A DNA stretch of 64,000 nucleotides from Vibrio ponticus (GTDB lineage Bacteria > Pseudomonadota > Gammaproteobacteria > Enterobacterales > Vibrionaceae), in contig NZ_AP019657.1 in assembly GCF_009938225.1 (NCBI RefSeq), positions 1,550,001 through 1,614,000 on the forward strand, read 5' to 3'. Both the position numbers and the translations under genes were made by a program. Under the pieces are notes generated by a model that was not told the origin of the DNA, searched no databases, and saw nothing but the letters and a program-made list of their open reading frames with translations. Below, in pieces: positions 20,011-30,776 of the stretch (the first letter of the stretch is position 1; each line of letters starts with the position of its first letter).

Positions 20011-21699
20011 ATGTATAACGATAAACGTCCACTCTATATCCCTTTCGCAGGTCCTGCGCTTCTAAGTACACCTCTACTTAACAAAGGCAGTGCCTTCTCT
20101 GCTGAAGAGCGTATTTCCTTTAACCTTGAAGGCTTGCTACCTGAAACAACTGAAACCATTCAAGAGCAAGTTGAGCGTGCGTATCAACAATATCGCAGCT
20201 TTGAAAATGATATGGATAAGCATATCTACCTGCGCAATATTCAAGATACCAACGAGACACTGTTTTATCGTTTAGTTCAGAATCATATTTCTGAAATGAT
20301 GCCAATCATCTACACTCCGACTGTAGGTGCCGCATGTGAAAACTTCTCAAACATCTACCGTCGTGGACGCGGTTTGTTTGTGTCGTACGCCAATCGTGAA
20401 CGCATGGATGACATCTTAAATAATGCTTCAAACCATAACGTAAAAGTTATCGTGGTAACGGATGGCGAGCGTATTCTTGGTCTGGGTGACCAAGGTATCG
20501 GTGGCATGGGTATTCCAATTGGTAAACTGGCACTATACACCGCTTGTGGTGGTATTAGCCCTGCATACACACTGCCAATCGTCTTAGATGTAGGTACTAA
20601 CAACCCACAACGTCTGGCTGATCCGATGTACATGGGCTGGCGTCATCCACGTATCACTGGTCAAGATTATGATGCGTTTGTGGAAGAGTTCATTCAATCA
20701 GTGCAACGTCGCTGGCCTGACGCGCTAATTCAGTTCGAGGACTTTGCGCAGAAAAACGCAATGCCGCTACTAGAACGCTACAAAGATCGCATCTGCTGCT
20801 TCAACGACGATATCCAAGGCACTGCCGCAGTAACCGTTGGTTCGCTACTAGCAGCTTGCCAAGCGGCGGGAAGCAAACTGTCTGAGCAACGCGTGACATT
20901 CCTAGGCGCTGGCTCTGCTGGTTGTGGTATTGCTGAAGCGATTATCGCGCAAATGGTCTCGGAAGGTATCTCTGATCAGCAAGCGCGCTCACAAGTTTAC
21001 ATGGTTGATCGTTGGGGTCTGCTGCAAGAAGGCATGCCAAATCTACTCGACTTCCAACAGAAGCTGGTTCAAAAAGCAGAACACACGGCAGAATGGCCAA
21101 ACGAAGGCAACGGCTTCTCACTGCTTGACGTAATGGCAAATGCTAAACCAACCGTACTTATTGGTGTATCTGGTGCGCCGGGTCTATTTAGTAAGGAAGT
21201 AATTAAAGAGATGCACAAACACTGCGCTCGCCCAATTATCTTCCCACTATCAAACCCAACTAGCCGTGTTGAAGCGACACCAAACGACATCATTCGTTGG
21301 ACTAACGGTGAAGCATTGGTTGCAACAGGCAGCCCATTTGATCCTGTAGTGCACGATGGTAAAACATACCCAATTGCTCAGTGTAACAACAGCTACATCT
21401 TCCCGGGTATTGGTTTAGGTGTTTTAGCGGTTTCTGCTCGCCGCGTAACGGATGAGATGCTTCAAGAATCAAGCCGAGCACTAGCCACTTGCTCGCCATT
21501 AGCAATTAACGGTCAAGGTGCACTACTGCCACCTTTAGAAGCCATCCATACGGTGTCTAAAAAAATCGCATTTGCAGTGGGTAAAAAGGCTATCGAACAA
21601 GGCGTCGCGCAAGAAATTACCGACGAAGCACTAGAAGAAGCCATCGAAGCTTACTTCTGGCAGCCAGTATACCGTCGCTACAAACGTACCGCGTTCTAA
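20011..21699 (+). CDS. maeA: NAD-dependent malic enzyme
   Basis: Oxidatively decarboxylates L-malate to pyruvate and CO2 with NAD. At 562 residues it is close to E. coli MaeA (565). The malic N-terminal domain includes [21 protein letters not shown], a signature of the family; metal-binding acidic residues lie in [13 protein letters not shown], and the NAD fold has [15 protein letters not shown]. The sequence is full length. The start ATG at 20011 follows TAGGTTCTCA. It is monocistronic: helicase is divergent upstream and a terminator follows. Confidence 0.95.
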   Translation: MYNDKRPLYIPFAGPALLSTPLLNKGSAFSAEERISFNLEGLLPETTETIQEQVERAYQQYRSFENDMDKHIYLRNIQDTNETLFYRLVQNHISEMMPIIYTPTVGAACENFSNIYRRGRGLFVSYANRERMDDILNNASNHNVKVIVVTDGERILGLGDQGIGGMGIPIGKLALYTACGGISPAYTLPIVLDVGTNNPQRLADPMYMGWRHPRITGQDYDAFVEEFIQSVQRRWPDALIQFEDFAQKNAMPLLERYKDRICCFNDDIQGTAAVTVGSLLAACQAAGSKLSEQRVTFLGAGSAGCGIAEAIIAQMVSEGISDQQARSQVYMVDRWGLLQEGMPNLLDFQQKLVQKAEHTAEWPNEGNGFSLLDVMANAKPTVLIGVSGAPGLFSKEVIKEMHKHCARPIIFPLSNPTSRVEATPNDIIRWTNGEALVATGSPFDPVVHDGKTYPIAQCNNSYIFPGIGLGVLAVSARRVTDEMLQESSRALATCSPLAINGQGALLPPLEAIHTVSKKIAFAVGKKAIEQGVAQEITDEALEEAIEAYFWQPVYRRYKRTAF

Positions 21700-21716
21700 A
21701 CTGAAAAACACTTCAC

Positions 21717-21742
21717 AAAGCCCCAATCTTTTGGGGCTTTTT
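21717..21742 (+). terminator. Terminator after maeA
   Basis: AAAGCCCC, loop AATCTTTT, GGGGCTTT then TT. An intrinsic terminator just before the next gene, whose ribosome site GGAGG starts only a few bases after it. Confidence 0.85.
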
Positions 21743-21755
21743 CATTGGAGGAATT

Positions 21756-22079
21756 ATGTTGGAGTTTTTCGACCCTGCCGGGCGCTATATCGCCAGTTAC
21801 CTAAGTGAGATATCTACCGCATTAATTGCTTGTTGTTTAGTCATGTTAGGTGGCGAGATCAATGCTAGCCTTAGAAGATTGCTAAAATCACAAAACTTTG
21901 TTGTCAGAACTTTCGTATTCATATTGATAAATGCGTTTGGATACGGCTTAATCATAGTGAAAGCAACCCCTTACCTCACTCGGACACTCAACCAACTGCC
22001 CTATGGCATGATGTTTGTGATTGTGACCAGCTGTTTTATAGCCATCGGTTTGTGGGCTCAAAGGAATAGACAGATTTAG
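21756..22079 (+). CDS. DUF3392 family membrane protein
   Basis: A 107-residue inner-membrane protein. Three hydrophobic helices can be seen (about 14-33, 50-70, 84-100), with a basic loop (RRLLKSQN) after the first. It resembles the DUF3392 family found in Vibrio and relatives; function is unknown. The ATG follows GGAGGAATT at good spacing. Its stop overlaps the GTG start of the next gene by one base (TAGTG), so the two are probably translationally coupled and may act together at the envelope. Confidence 0.8.
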   Translation: MLEFFDPAGRYIASYLSEISTALIACCLVMLGGEINASLRRLLKSQNFVVRTFVFILINAFGYGLIIVKATPYLTRTLNQLPYGMMFVIVTSCFIAIGLWAQRNRQI

Positions 22080-22834
22080 TGCGTAATATTTTTCAACACC
22101 ATTCATCACATCGATACTTCAAGTTTGTAGCTAAAGCATGCAAGTATGCTCTAGTTGTCACTCTTCTAGCTGGGGTGACTCTCATTGCAATCGATCGCTG
22201 GGTAAGTATTCAAACCCAAGATCAACTTTACTTTTCTGTCGATGAAGTACAGCCGCATAATGTCGCTGTAGTACTCGGCACCAGTAAGTATTTAGGCAAA
22301 GTTCTAAATGAGTATTATCTGCATCGAATTGATGCGGCAATAGAGCTGTACAAGCAAGATAAAATCGCCAACTTTTTGCTCAGTGGCGACAATGCCCACC
22401 GCTCATACAACGAACCTTGGACAATGAAGCGGGATTTGCTGCGCGCAGATGTACCTGAAGAACGTATTTTTCTTGATTATGCCGGCTTTCGAACCTTAGA
22501 TTCGGTGATCAGAGCGAAAGAGATCTTTGATACCGATAATTTTTTAATCATCTCGCAACAATTTCATTGTGAGCGTGCACTGTTTATCGCCAATTTTCAC
22601 GATATACAAGCCAAGTGCCTGGCGGTATCAGGTCCCACGAAACATTCGGGTTACAAAGTGAGAATAAGAGAAGTATTTGCCCGAGCGAAAGCAGTATTAG
22701 ATCTCTACATTACCCGTGCAAAGCCTAAATTCCTCGGACCAAAAGAACCAATTAACAACGTTGAGCAAAACGTTGAGCAAACAGTAAGCGACTCATCAGA
22801 GCCGCCAATTGAAACTAAAATGCAGGCTCTCTAG
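22079..22834 (+). CDS. sanA: SanA-like ElyC/SanA/YdcF (DUF218) envelope protein
   Basis: Membrane-anchored DUF218 protein of the SanA branch, linked in E. coli to vancomycin exclusion at high temperature and to envelope integrity. A single N-terminal membrane helix (about 22-42) is followed by a periplasmic domain with AVVLGTSKYLGKVLNEYY, LLSGDN, TMKRDL, LDYAGFRTLDSVIRAKEIF and ISQQFHCERALFIA, all typical of SanA. The last 30 residues are an acidic, Glu/Asn-rich extension. Start is a GTG overlapping the previous stop by one base. The 3' end overlaps the convergent cyclase gene by 20 bases. Confidence 0.88.
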   Translation: MRNIFQHHSSHRYFKFVAKACKYALVVTLLAGVTLIAIDRWVSIQTQDQLYFSVDEVQPHNVAVVLGTSKYLGKVLNEYYLHRIDAAIELYKQDKIANFLLSGDNAHRSYNEPWTMKRDLLRADVPEERIFLDYAGFRTLDSVIRAKEIFDTDNFLIISQQFHCERALFIANFHDIQAKCLAVSGPTKHSGYKVRIREVFARAKAVLDLYITRAKPKFLGPKEPINNVEQNVEQTVSDSSEPPIETKMQAL

Positions 22835-24146
22835 TATCAAGCCCGGCCACTTCAACGCGATTTCGACCGCTACGTTTCGCATGGTAAAGCAACTCGTCAG
22901 CTCTTGTGACCATCTCTTGCGGGGTTTCATCCCCCATTTGAGCAACACCAAGGCTGGCGGTGAGCACTTGCCCGTGCATCCATTGGTACAATTCGATTTT
23001 CTGTCTCAAACGCTCAGCCAACATGTAAGCTTGTTTCAGTGTCGTGGTAGGACAAAACACCACAAACTCTTCGCCACCCCAACGCACCAAGCGGTCTGTT
23101 ACACGTAATTCAGACATGATAACCATAGTGAATTCACGCAGTATGTCATCTCCCATTTTATGACCAAACTCGTCATTAACGACCTTAAAGTGGTCTATAT
23201 CGAGGTAAATCACCGAGAGTTGATCCGTCGGTTTTATATAGCTATTGAATTGCCCATCTAACCATTCGCGTACAGAATGACGATTCATTGCTCCAGTTAA
23301 GGCATCACGATTCGCTTGCTCGGCAAATTGAATGTTTTGCTTTTTAAGTTTTCGATTCAATTTACTTAAATGTGCTCGACGCTTCTCCGCCTCCATCGCA
23401 CGGTTACGGCTTGTGCGGATTTCAACAATACTAAACACAATAGCAAAACCAACCCAAATCATTAATAGCGCAAACATCAACGTTTCTTTATGGATGTAAT
23501 AGCCGATAAACTCGATGTTATTGATCCGCAACTGGTATAAGCCTTCTTCTGCACCTGAGCCTGTTGCAAACTCTATGCGATTGATATTGGTGAACTCTGG
23601 TCCGGCATGCTCAATTGGGATTTTGTTATCAACCAACCACCAAGTAAGAACCTGCAAGTTCTGCAACGGAATCTCTAGAGGTTGACTGTAATCCGCTTGG
23701 CGATAATCCAACCCATTGTATTTATGTGTATATTCGTTGTCGGCATCTGAGTAAGCGGGGTTATAGTTGCGTAAATAAAACCGTAGCGTCGGTTTTTGCT
23801 CGCTATCTAAGCGAATAAAATCAACATCAAGTCGAACTGTATGGTAATCCGATAGGTCAAGCCCTTTGGTTGTATCATCTTGATCGATCTGAATCGACAC
23901 CCCACAATAAGGCCATTTATAGTCAGGGCTCTGCTTCAACTGACAGTTAAGTTGCATCCCTCCGTCTCGTAAAGGAAAGATAACACTGGTCGAATGCCCT
24001 TTTTGAACCTGATCGTTCGTAGGCAAAAACACAAAATCTTTAGGACTGATTCGAGTTATTTTTTTCTCGCCAAATTGCCAATGTAACGTAATCGCCACTA
24101 CTGTGACCACAAACAAGGCAAAAATCAGCTTATGAATCGAGTTCAC
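22815..24146 (-). CDS. Membrane diguanylate cyclase (GGDEF)
   Basis: A 443-residue enzyme predicted to make cyclic di-GMP. A membrane helix (about 5-22), a periplasmic domain of about 190 residues resembling carbohydrate-binding folds, a second helix (about 217-237), a short coiled coil and a C-terminal GGDEF domain with GGEEF at 357-361. The inhibitory I-site RxxD (RVTD) sits five residues before it, so product inhibition is likely. Ligand of the periplasmic domain unknown. It converges on sanA with a 20-base overlap of coding ends. Confidence 0.92.
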   Translation of the reverse strand: MNSIHKLIFALFVVTVVAITLHWQFGEKKITRISPKDFVFLPTNDQVQKGHSTSVIFPLRDGGMQLNCQLKQSPDYKWPYCGVSIQIDQDDTTKGLDLSDYHTVRLDVDFIRLDSEQKPTLRFYLRNYNPAYSDADNEYTHKYNGLDYRQADYSQPLEIPLQNLQVLTWWLVDNKIPIEHAGPEFTNINRIEFATGSGAEEGLYQLRINNIEFIGYYIHKETLMFALLMIWVGFAIVFSIVEIRTSRNRAMEAEKRRAHLSKLNRKLKKQNIQFAEQANRDALTGAMNRHSVREWLDGQFNSYIKPTDQLSVIYLDIDHFKVVNDEFGHKMGDDILREFTMVIMSELRVTDRLVRWGGEEFVVFCPTTTLKQAYMLAERLRQKIELYQWMHGQVLTASLGVAQMGDETPQEMVTRADELLYHAKRSGRNRVEVAGLDTREPAF

Positions 24147-24587
24147 TCAGCATCTCACTTAAATTTTACAAGCTCTAATTCTTTAGTGGCAGCCATTACC
24201 TGGCTACCTTTTTACACTTACCAACTGACATATCTGTAACCCGTAAATTACACGCCACGAACGCGCGTTACTTATTTTACAGAATGCGAGCCCATTATAA
24301 GTCTTTCAACAAAATTTCAACCAATGTTACCCGAATTTTAAGACCTACTTCATATTCGAAGCAAAAAAAGATGTGATTCCCTTTGATGGGACAATGTATG
24401 CAGAAAGAAATACGACAAAAAGTTTGATAAGCTAGTCAAAATAATCAGATCAATCACTCAAGATGATTCACATTTATTCAAGCTGTCATTTGCGGAGTAG
24501 CAATTCATCTCTGGAAACATGGTGGCTTTGATGTGACGATTGGTGGTTGGCAAATAAAGCATAAAGCAAAACGATAAGAGCAAAGTC

Positions 24588-25415
24588 ATGTCATTAAACA
24601 TCACTGGTACACTGCGCAAAATGCGTTCGAGCCTCGATGACCAAGTCCATTACCAACTGCCTGTCGGTGATGAACTGGTTGATTTAAAACCTTATATCGG
24701 GCAATCAATCACGCTAACCCATACTGGCAATATCTTCTGCCAATCATGTGGCAAAAAAACCAAGAAGAGCTACTCACAGGGCCACTGTTTTGTCTGCATG
24801 AAGAAGCTCGCGAGCTGTGACATGTGCATCATGAAACCTGAGACCTGCCACTACGAACAAGGTACGTGCCGTGAGCCACAATGGGGCGAAGAAAACTGCA
24901 TGGTTGACCACTTTGTTTACCTATCAAACACCTCGAGCCTTAAAGTGGGCATCACGCGTCACACGCAGATTCCTACGCGTTGGATTGATCAAGGTGCAAC
25001 GCAAGGTTTACCGATTTTTAAAGTCAAGACTCGTCATATTTCCGGGCTGATCGAAATTGAATTGGCGAAGCATATTGCCGATAAGACCAATTGGCGTACT
25101 CTGCTTAAAGAAGATGGTCAACCTATCGCACTTGAAGACAAGTTCGCTGAACTGTTGCCATTAGTGACGGATAAAATTGCCGAGATCAAGCAGCAATATG
25201 GGGACGATGCGATTGAGATACTGAGCGAATCGATTACTCCTATCGCATACCCTGTACTGGAGCACCCGAAAAAGATCACCTCGCACAACTTTGATAAAAA
25301 TCCGGTGGTAACGGGTCTATTGCAAGGCATTAAAGGGCAATACCTAATTTTTGACACTGGCGTAATCAATGTTCGTAAATTCACCTCTTACGAAGTAACG
25401 GTGAGCGACGAGTAA
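24588..25415 (+). CDS. DUF2797 family protein
   Basis: A 275-residue protein matching the DUF2797 family by its layout. An N-terminal region has a zinc-type cysteine cluster (FCQSCGKKTKKS, CFVCMKKLASCDMCIMKPETC, GTCREPQW), followed by HFVYLSNTSSLKVGITR, which resembles the core of a GIY-YIG nuclease fold. Function unproven; nucleic-acid binding is a reasonable guess. The ATG at 24588 follows AAGAGCAAAGTC. It is monocistronic, with a bidirectional hairpin at the end. The 441-base gap before it (24147-24587) shows no further feature I can support. Confidence 0.85.
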   Translation: MSLNITGTLRKMRSSLDDQVHYQLPVGDELVDLKPYIGQSITLTHTGNIFCQSCGKKTKKSYSQGHCFVCMKKLASCDMCIMKPETCHYEQGTCREPQWGEENCMVDHFVYLSNTSSLKVGITRHTQIPTRWIDQGATQGLPIFKVKTRHISGLIEIELAKHIADKTNWRTLLKEDGQPIALEDKFAELLPLVTDKIAEIKQQYGDDAIEILSESITPIAYPVLEHPKKITSHNFDKNPVVTGLLQGIKGQYLIFDTGVINVRKFTSYEVTVSDE

Positions 25416-25433
25416 TTCATCTCGCTAAATACA

Positions 25434-25465
25434 ATAGAGCCACCAATCGGTGGCTCTATCTATTT
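25434..25465. terminator. Bidirectional terminator between convergent genes
   Basis: ATAGAGCCACC, loop AATC, GGTGGCTCTAT: an 11-bp perfect stem between the DUF2797 gene and the minus-strand PLP-enzyme gene. Confidence 0.85.
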
Positions 25466-25499
25466 GATGCTTAACTGTGTGTAAATAGTCACTACCTAA

Positions 25500-26741
25500 C
25501 TAGATCCTCCGTAACACATCTAGTGCATCAAACAATCGGTCAATCTCTTGCTTGGTGTTGTAGTGCATCATACCTATGCGCACTATGCCCTCTTCAAGTT
25601 GCAACTGCCTAACCAGACCTAGCGCATAAAAATGCCCCGCACCTAAGCAAATATTTAGCTCGCCCATCGCGGCTGCTATTTGGCTTGGTGAGTCGTTATC
25701 AAACGTTAAAGCGAAAGTAGGCGTTCTTGTTTGGCTGTCGGCACTGCTGCGCCCGAGTAAAGTGACTCCTGGCATTGCGCTCAACCTTTGTAAAAAATAA
25801 CCGCTTAATTCAGTCTCATGTTGATTGTAAATCGCGTAACTTTGTTCCAGTCGAGTACGTAAGTCTTCACCACCATCACCCCACTGAGCAAGATACTCAA
25901 TGGTTGCAACTAACCCAGCGAGCGCCTCAAAACTCTGAGTCCCCGTCTCAAACCGAGCCGGTCCTAAATCAGGGGCAGGTTCAACTTTGTATGGGTGCAG
26001 CGACTGAAGCCATTTAGGTGCCATGTAAGCGATGCCCACATGAGGTCCAAAAAACTTATAGGCTGAACAAACCAAAAAATCACAGCCAAGCGCTTGCACG
26101 TCAATGAGGTGATGTGGCGCATAATGCACCGCATCAACATACACTTGAGCACCCACTTGTTTAGCCGCTTCGACCACTGCCGCAACATCCACGATCGATC
26201 CAGTTGTATTCGACGCTAAGGTCAGCGCGATAAGGCGTGTCTTAGGCGTGATCAATGACAGCAAATGGGAGACATCCAAGCTACCATCATGCGGATTCAC
26301 TTGCGCAACTTTAACGGTCACCAGCTTATCTTCCGCCGCCTGCTGCCAACTACTGACGTTGGCATAATGATCCAACCCCGTCACAATCACCTCATCACCA
26401 ACTTGCCAATTGCGACTAATCGCTCGGCTTAGCGAGAAGGTTAACGATGTCATGTTGGCACCAAAGATGATGGAGTCACTGCTTTGAGCATTAAGCAGTG
26501 CCTGACAAGACTGACGTGCTTGCAGCATTAGTTCAGTCGTCACTTGGCTAGAAAAATAAGGCGCGCCAAGATTAGAGTTAAAGTGACTGAGGTAACTCAC
26601 CATCGCCTCTAACACCGACTCCGGCACTTGTGAACCACCCGGACCGTCGAAAAAAGTAACCGGTAAGTCATTGTGAGTCTGATGCAAAGCGTTAAATTGA
26701 GCCCGCACCTTATCAACTGAAAACTCAGGAGTGAAGTTCAT
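25500..26741 (-). CDS. Class V PLP enzyme, cysteine desulfurase-like
   Basis: A 413-residue fold-type I, class V aminotransferase-like protein of the cysteine-desulfurase-like subfamily (the TIGR01976 type). The Schiff-base lysine is Lys229 in SAYKFFGPHVG, with YVDAVHYAPHH before it. A canonical mobile catalytic Cys loop for desulfuration is not obvious, so the reaction may differ (lyase, epimerase or transaminase). The ATG at 26741 is chosen over 26795, as AAGGAAGG lies just upstream. It overlaps the end of the dioxygenase gene by 17 bases, which indicates translational coupling and a shared pathway. Confidence 0.85.
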   Translation of the reverse strand: MNFTPEFSVDKVRAQFNALHQTHNDLPVTFFDGPGGSQVPESVLEAMVSYLSHFNSNLGAPYFSSQVTTELMLQARQSCQALLNAQSSDSIIFGANMTSLTFSLSRAISRNWQVGDEVIVTGLDHYANVSSWQQAAEDKLVTVKVAQVNPHDGSLDVSHLLSLITPKTRLIALTLASNTTGSIVDVAAVVEAAKQVGAQVYVDAVHYAPHHLIDVQALGCDFLVCSAYKFFGPHVGIAYMAPKWLQSLHPYKVEPAPDLGPARFETGTQSFEALAGLVATIEYLAQWGDGGEDLRTRLEQSYAIYNQHETELSGYFLQRLSAMPGVTLLGRSSADSQTRTPTFALTFDNDSPSQIAAAMGELNICLGAGHFYALGLVRQLQLEEGIVRIGMMHYNTKQEIDRLFDALDVLRRI

Positions 26742-27384
26742 TGATGCCTTCCTTAGCAGTGAGTACGAATAGGTCCATATAACCTTCTTTGCCATTTTCT
26801 ACTGCGCGTATCGGGCACGCGTTGTGCCATAATTCTCTGTCAGCGAGCATGGCAACTTCGCCATTTTGCAACACTTTGCGAAAGAAAGGTGCTTCATTAC
26901 TGTCGCTATAGAGCATGATCTCACCACCGACAATATTGCGACGACCAATACCAATCAAAGCGATGTGATCAAAACCGTCTTGATGTACGCCTTCTGGCGC
27001 AACTTGAGTTTCATCGTAAACGGTGGCGATACGAATCTGATGAATTTCGATTTCTTGACCATTAGGTAAAGCATTCTTATTGACGAACAGTTGGCACAAT
27101 TCGCGCATTCCCTCGCCAAGCAAAGTAGACTCAAGCAAAGGTTCAAACTGACGAACGATGTTACCTTGGAAGCGATTGATTTGATCAGACTGAACAAAAT
27201 CATTCTTACCAGTCACGACAACTTGATTATCGACAAACTTAATCACCGAATAACGTCTCAATCGATACTGACCATCTGCATGATCCGTTTTCGGTAGCGA
27301 TTCAAACGATGGCGACAATTGATTGATCGCATCACCGCTGAGACTGGTAATCTGTAACGTGTTCTCGTGACTATGTAACATCAT
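26725..27384 (-). CDS. 2OG-Fe(II) dioxygenase family protein (amino-acid hydroxylase type)
   Basis: A 219-residue protein resembling the 2OG-Fe dioxygenase family that contains free-L-isoleucine and other amino-acid hydroxylases. The iron facial triad is His134-x-Asp136 (EGVHQDGFDH) with His187 (ELWHNACPIR); Arg193 would bind 2-oxoglutarate. Predicted to hydroxylate a small free amino acid; the substrate is unknown. Its 3' end overlaps the following PLP-enzyme gene by 17 bases. Two ATG codons at the start (27384 and 27381); AAGGAG lies upstream. Confidence 0.82.
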   Translation of the reverse strand: MMLHSHENTLQITSLSGDAINQLSPSFESLPKTDHADGQYRLRRYSVIKFVDNQVVVTGKNDFVQSDQINRFQGNIVRQFEPLLESTLLGEGMRELCQLFVNKNALPNGQEIEIHQIRIATVYDETQVAPEGVHQDGFDHIALIGIGRRNIVGGEIMLYSDSNEAPFFRKVLQNGEVAMLADRELWHNACPIRAVENGKEGYMDLFVLTAKEGINELHS

Positions 27385-28862
<1,478 letters not shown>

Positions 28863-28907
28863 TCTAGCGCTCTATCGGGTCCACTCACATTTTTTCACTA
28901 AATCCCT

Positions 28908-28940
28908 AAAGCCCTGCGGTATTACCGCGGGGCTTTCTTT
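28908..28940 (+). terminator. Terminator between trxB and cydD
   Basis: AAAGCCCTGCGGT, loop ATT, ACCGCGGGGCTTT then CTTTT: a 13-base stem with one mismatch and a T-rich tail. Confidence 0.9.
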
Positions 28941-28942
28941 TG

Positions 28943-28948
28943 TATAAT
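28943..28948 (+). promoter_or_regulatory. Candidate -10 box for cydDC
   Basis: TATAAT followed by CCCC, 40 bases before the cydD start and directly after the trxB terminator. No good -35 is visible. Confidence 0.4.
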
Positions 28949-28988
28949 CCCCAGTTCAAAAATAAAAAAACAGCAGTAAGCCTTCATA

Positions 28989-30776
28989 ATGGATAAAAAG
29001 AAACAACGCAGCTTGAACAAGTGGCTACGTGAACAAAGTAAACTGGCGAAACGCTGGTTACTTGTTGCGGTAGGTCTTGGTGTATTTTCAAGCGTTTTGC
29101 TTTTGGGGCAGGCAGCTTTGCTCGCTTCGATCCTGCATCAATTAATTATTGAACAAGTCGACAAATCTACGCTGGTTGGACACTTCTTGGGTCTCGCAGC
29201 CATTGTTGCAATTCGCGCTCTATGCTCATGGGGACGTGAAATTGCCGGTTACCGCTGCGGTGAACAAATCCGACTCTATATTCGCCAACTTATCCTCGAT
29301 AAGCTGCGCGAACTTGGCCCTGCCTATATTAAAGGCAAGCCGGCTGGTACTTGGGCAACTCTGCTGCTTGAGCAAGTGGAAGAGATGCATGACTTCTTTG
29401 CGCGTTATTTGCCGCAAATGTCACTGGCGGTGTTGGTCCCTTTTATCATTCTCGTGGTGGTGTTCCCAGTAAACTGGGCTGCTGGCTTAATCTTTCTTAT
29501 CACCGCCCCGCTCGTGCCACTATTTATGGCACTTGTCGGCATTAAAGCGGCTGACGCAGGTCAGAAAAACTTCAAGGCTCTGCAAAGACTCTCAGGTCAT
29601 TTCTATGATCGCTTACAGTCGATGACCACCATTCGTCTGTTTGACCGAACCAAAGCAGAAACGGAATTAATGCAAGGCGCATCAGAGGTATTCCGCTCTC
29701 GCACGATGGAAGTGCTGCGCATCGCCTTTCTTTCCTCAGCAGTGCTCGAATTTTTCACTTCAATATCGATTGCACTCACTGCCGTTTACTTTGGTTTTGC
29801 CTTTATCGGTGAACTCAACTTTGGTGACTACGGCGTAGGCGTCACTTTATTTGCTGGTATGTTTGTTTTGATCCTCGCGCCAGAGTTTTACCAACCGCTG
29901 CGCGATCTTGGTACTTTCTATCACGCCAAACAGCAAGCTGTCGGTGCTGCAGAAAGCATCGTCGAGTTTCTCGAAACTGACGTGACGGCAGTGAAATCTG
30001 GCACGACCCCTCTGGCAGATAACAGCGCAATTACCGTCAAAGCCAGCGATTTAGAAGTTTTCAGCCTTGAAGGCAAAAAGCTACTAGGTCCAGTTAGCTT
30101 TGAAATTAACGCCCATCAAACCACCGCATTGGTCGGTCCTAGTGGCGCGGGTAAAACTAGCCTCGTCAATGCGCTACTCGGTTTCTTACCTTATCAGGGT
30201 TCACTCACCATTAACGGTATTGAACGTTCTAATTTGGACTTAACTGACTGGCGCAAGAACATCAGTTGGGTTGGGCAAAACCCGTTACTTTTGCATGGCA
30301 CCATCCGTGAAAACATCACCCTTGGTAAACACGATGTCTCTGAACAGGCGATTGCCGCGGTGCTTGAAGACTCTTTTGCCGCTGAATTTGTTAATCAACA
30401 CGGCTTAGATTACCCAATCTCCGATCGTTCTGGCGGTCTCTCGGTTGGGCAAGCACAGCGCCTAGCACTGGCGCGAGCAATGCTACAAAATGGTCAGTTC
30501 TGGCTCCTTGATGAGCCAACCGCAAGTTTGGATGCGCGTAGCGAACGTTTGGTGACACAAGGTCTAAATCATCAGATTCAAGATAAGAGTGCGCTCATCG
30601 TTACCCACCAACTTGCGCCGCTGCAAAGCGTTAATCAAATTTTGGTTATGCAAGATGGTCAAATCGTACAAGCTGGCGAGTTTGACTTGCTGGCCAATAG
30701 TGAAGGTTTATTTAAGCAAATGCTCAGCGCCAACCAAGCACTACAGCAACAAAATGAGGGTAGCCTAGATGCGTGA
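28989..30776 (+). CDS. cydD: CydDC thiol exporter, subunit CydD
   Basis: Half-transporter of the heterodimeric ABC exporter for glutathione and cysteine, needed to assemble cytochrome bd and c-type cytochromes in the periplasm. Six membrane helices (about residues 20-310) precede an ATPase domain with Walker A (GPSGAGKTS), signature (GGLSVGQAQR, variant) and Walker B (FWLLDEPTAS). At 595 residues the length is normal. The stop overlaps the cydC start by eight bases, so the subunits are translated in step. Confidence 0.95.
   Translation: MDKKKQRSLNKWLREQSKLAKRWLLVAVGLGVFSSVLLLGQAALLASILHQLIIEQVDKSTLVGHFLGLAAIVAIRALCSWGREIAGYRCGEQIRLYIRQLILDKLRELGPAYIKGKPAGTWATLLLEQVEEMHDFFARYLPQMSLAVLVPFIILVVVFPVNWAAGLIFLITAPLVPLFMALVGIKAADAGQKNFKALQRLSGHFYDRLQSMTTIRLFDRTKAETELMQGASEVFRSRTMEVLRIAFLSSAVLEFFTSISIALTAVYFGFAFIGELNFGDYGVGVTLFAGMFVLILAPEFYQPLRDLGTFYHAKQQAVGAAESIVEFLETDVTAVKSGTTPLADNSAITVKASDLEVFSLEGKKLLGPVSFEINAHQTTALVGPSGAGKTSLVNALLGFLPYQGSLTINGIERSNLDLTDWRKNISWVGQNPLLLHGTIRENITLGKHDVSEQAIAAVLEDSFAAEFVNQHGLDYPISDRSGGLSVGQAQRLALARAMLQNGQFWLLDEPTASLDARSERLVTQGLNHQIQDKSALIVTHQLAPLQSVNQILVMQDGQIVQAGEFDLLANSEGLFKQMLSANQALQQQNEGSLDA

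Noticed and set aside
24147..24587. Possible small gene in the cyclase/DUF2797 gap
   Set aside because: The only ATG-started frames are very short and without a ribosome site.
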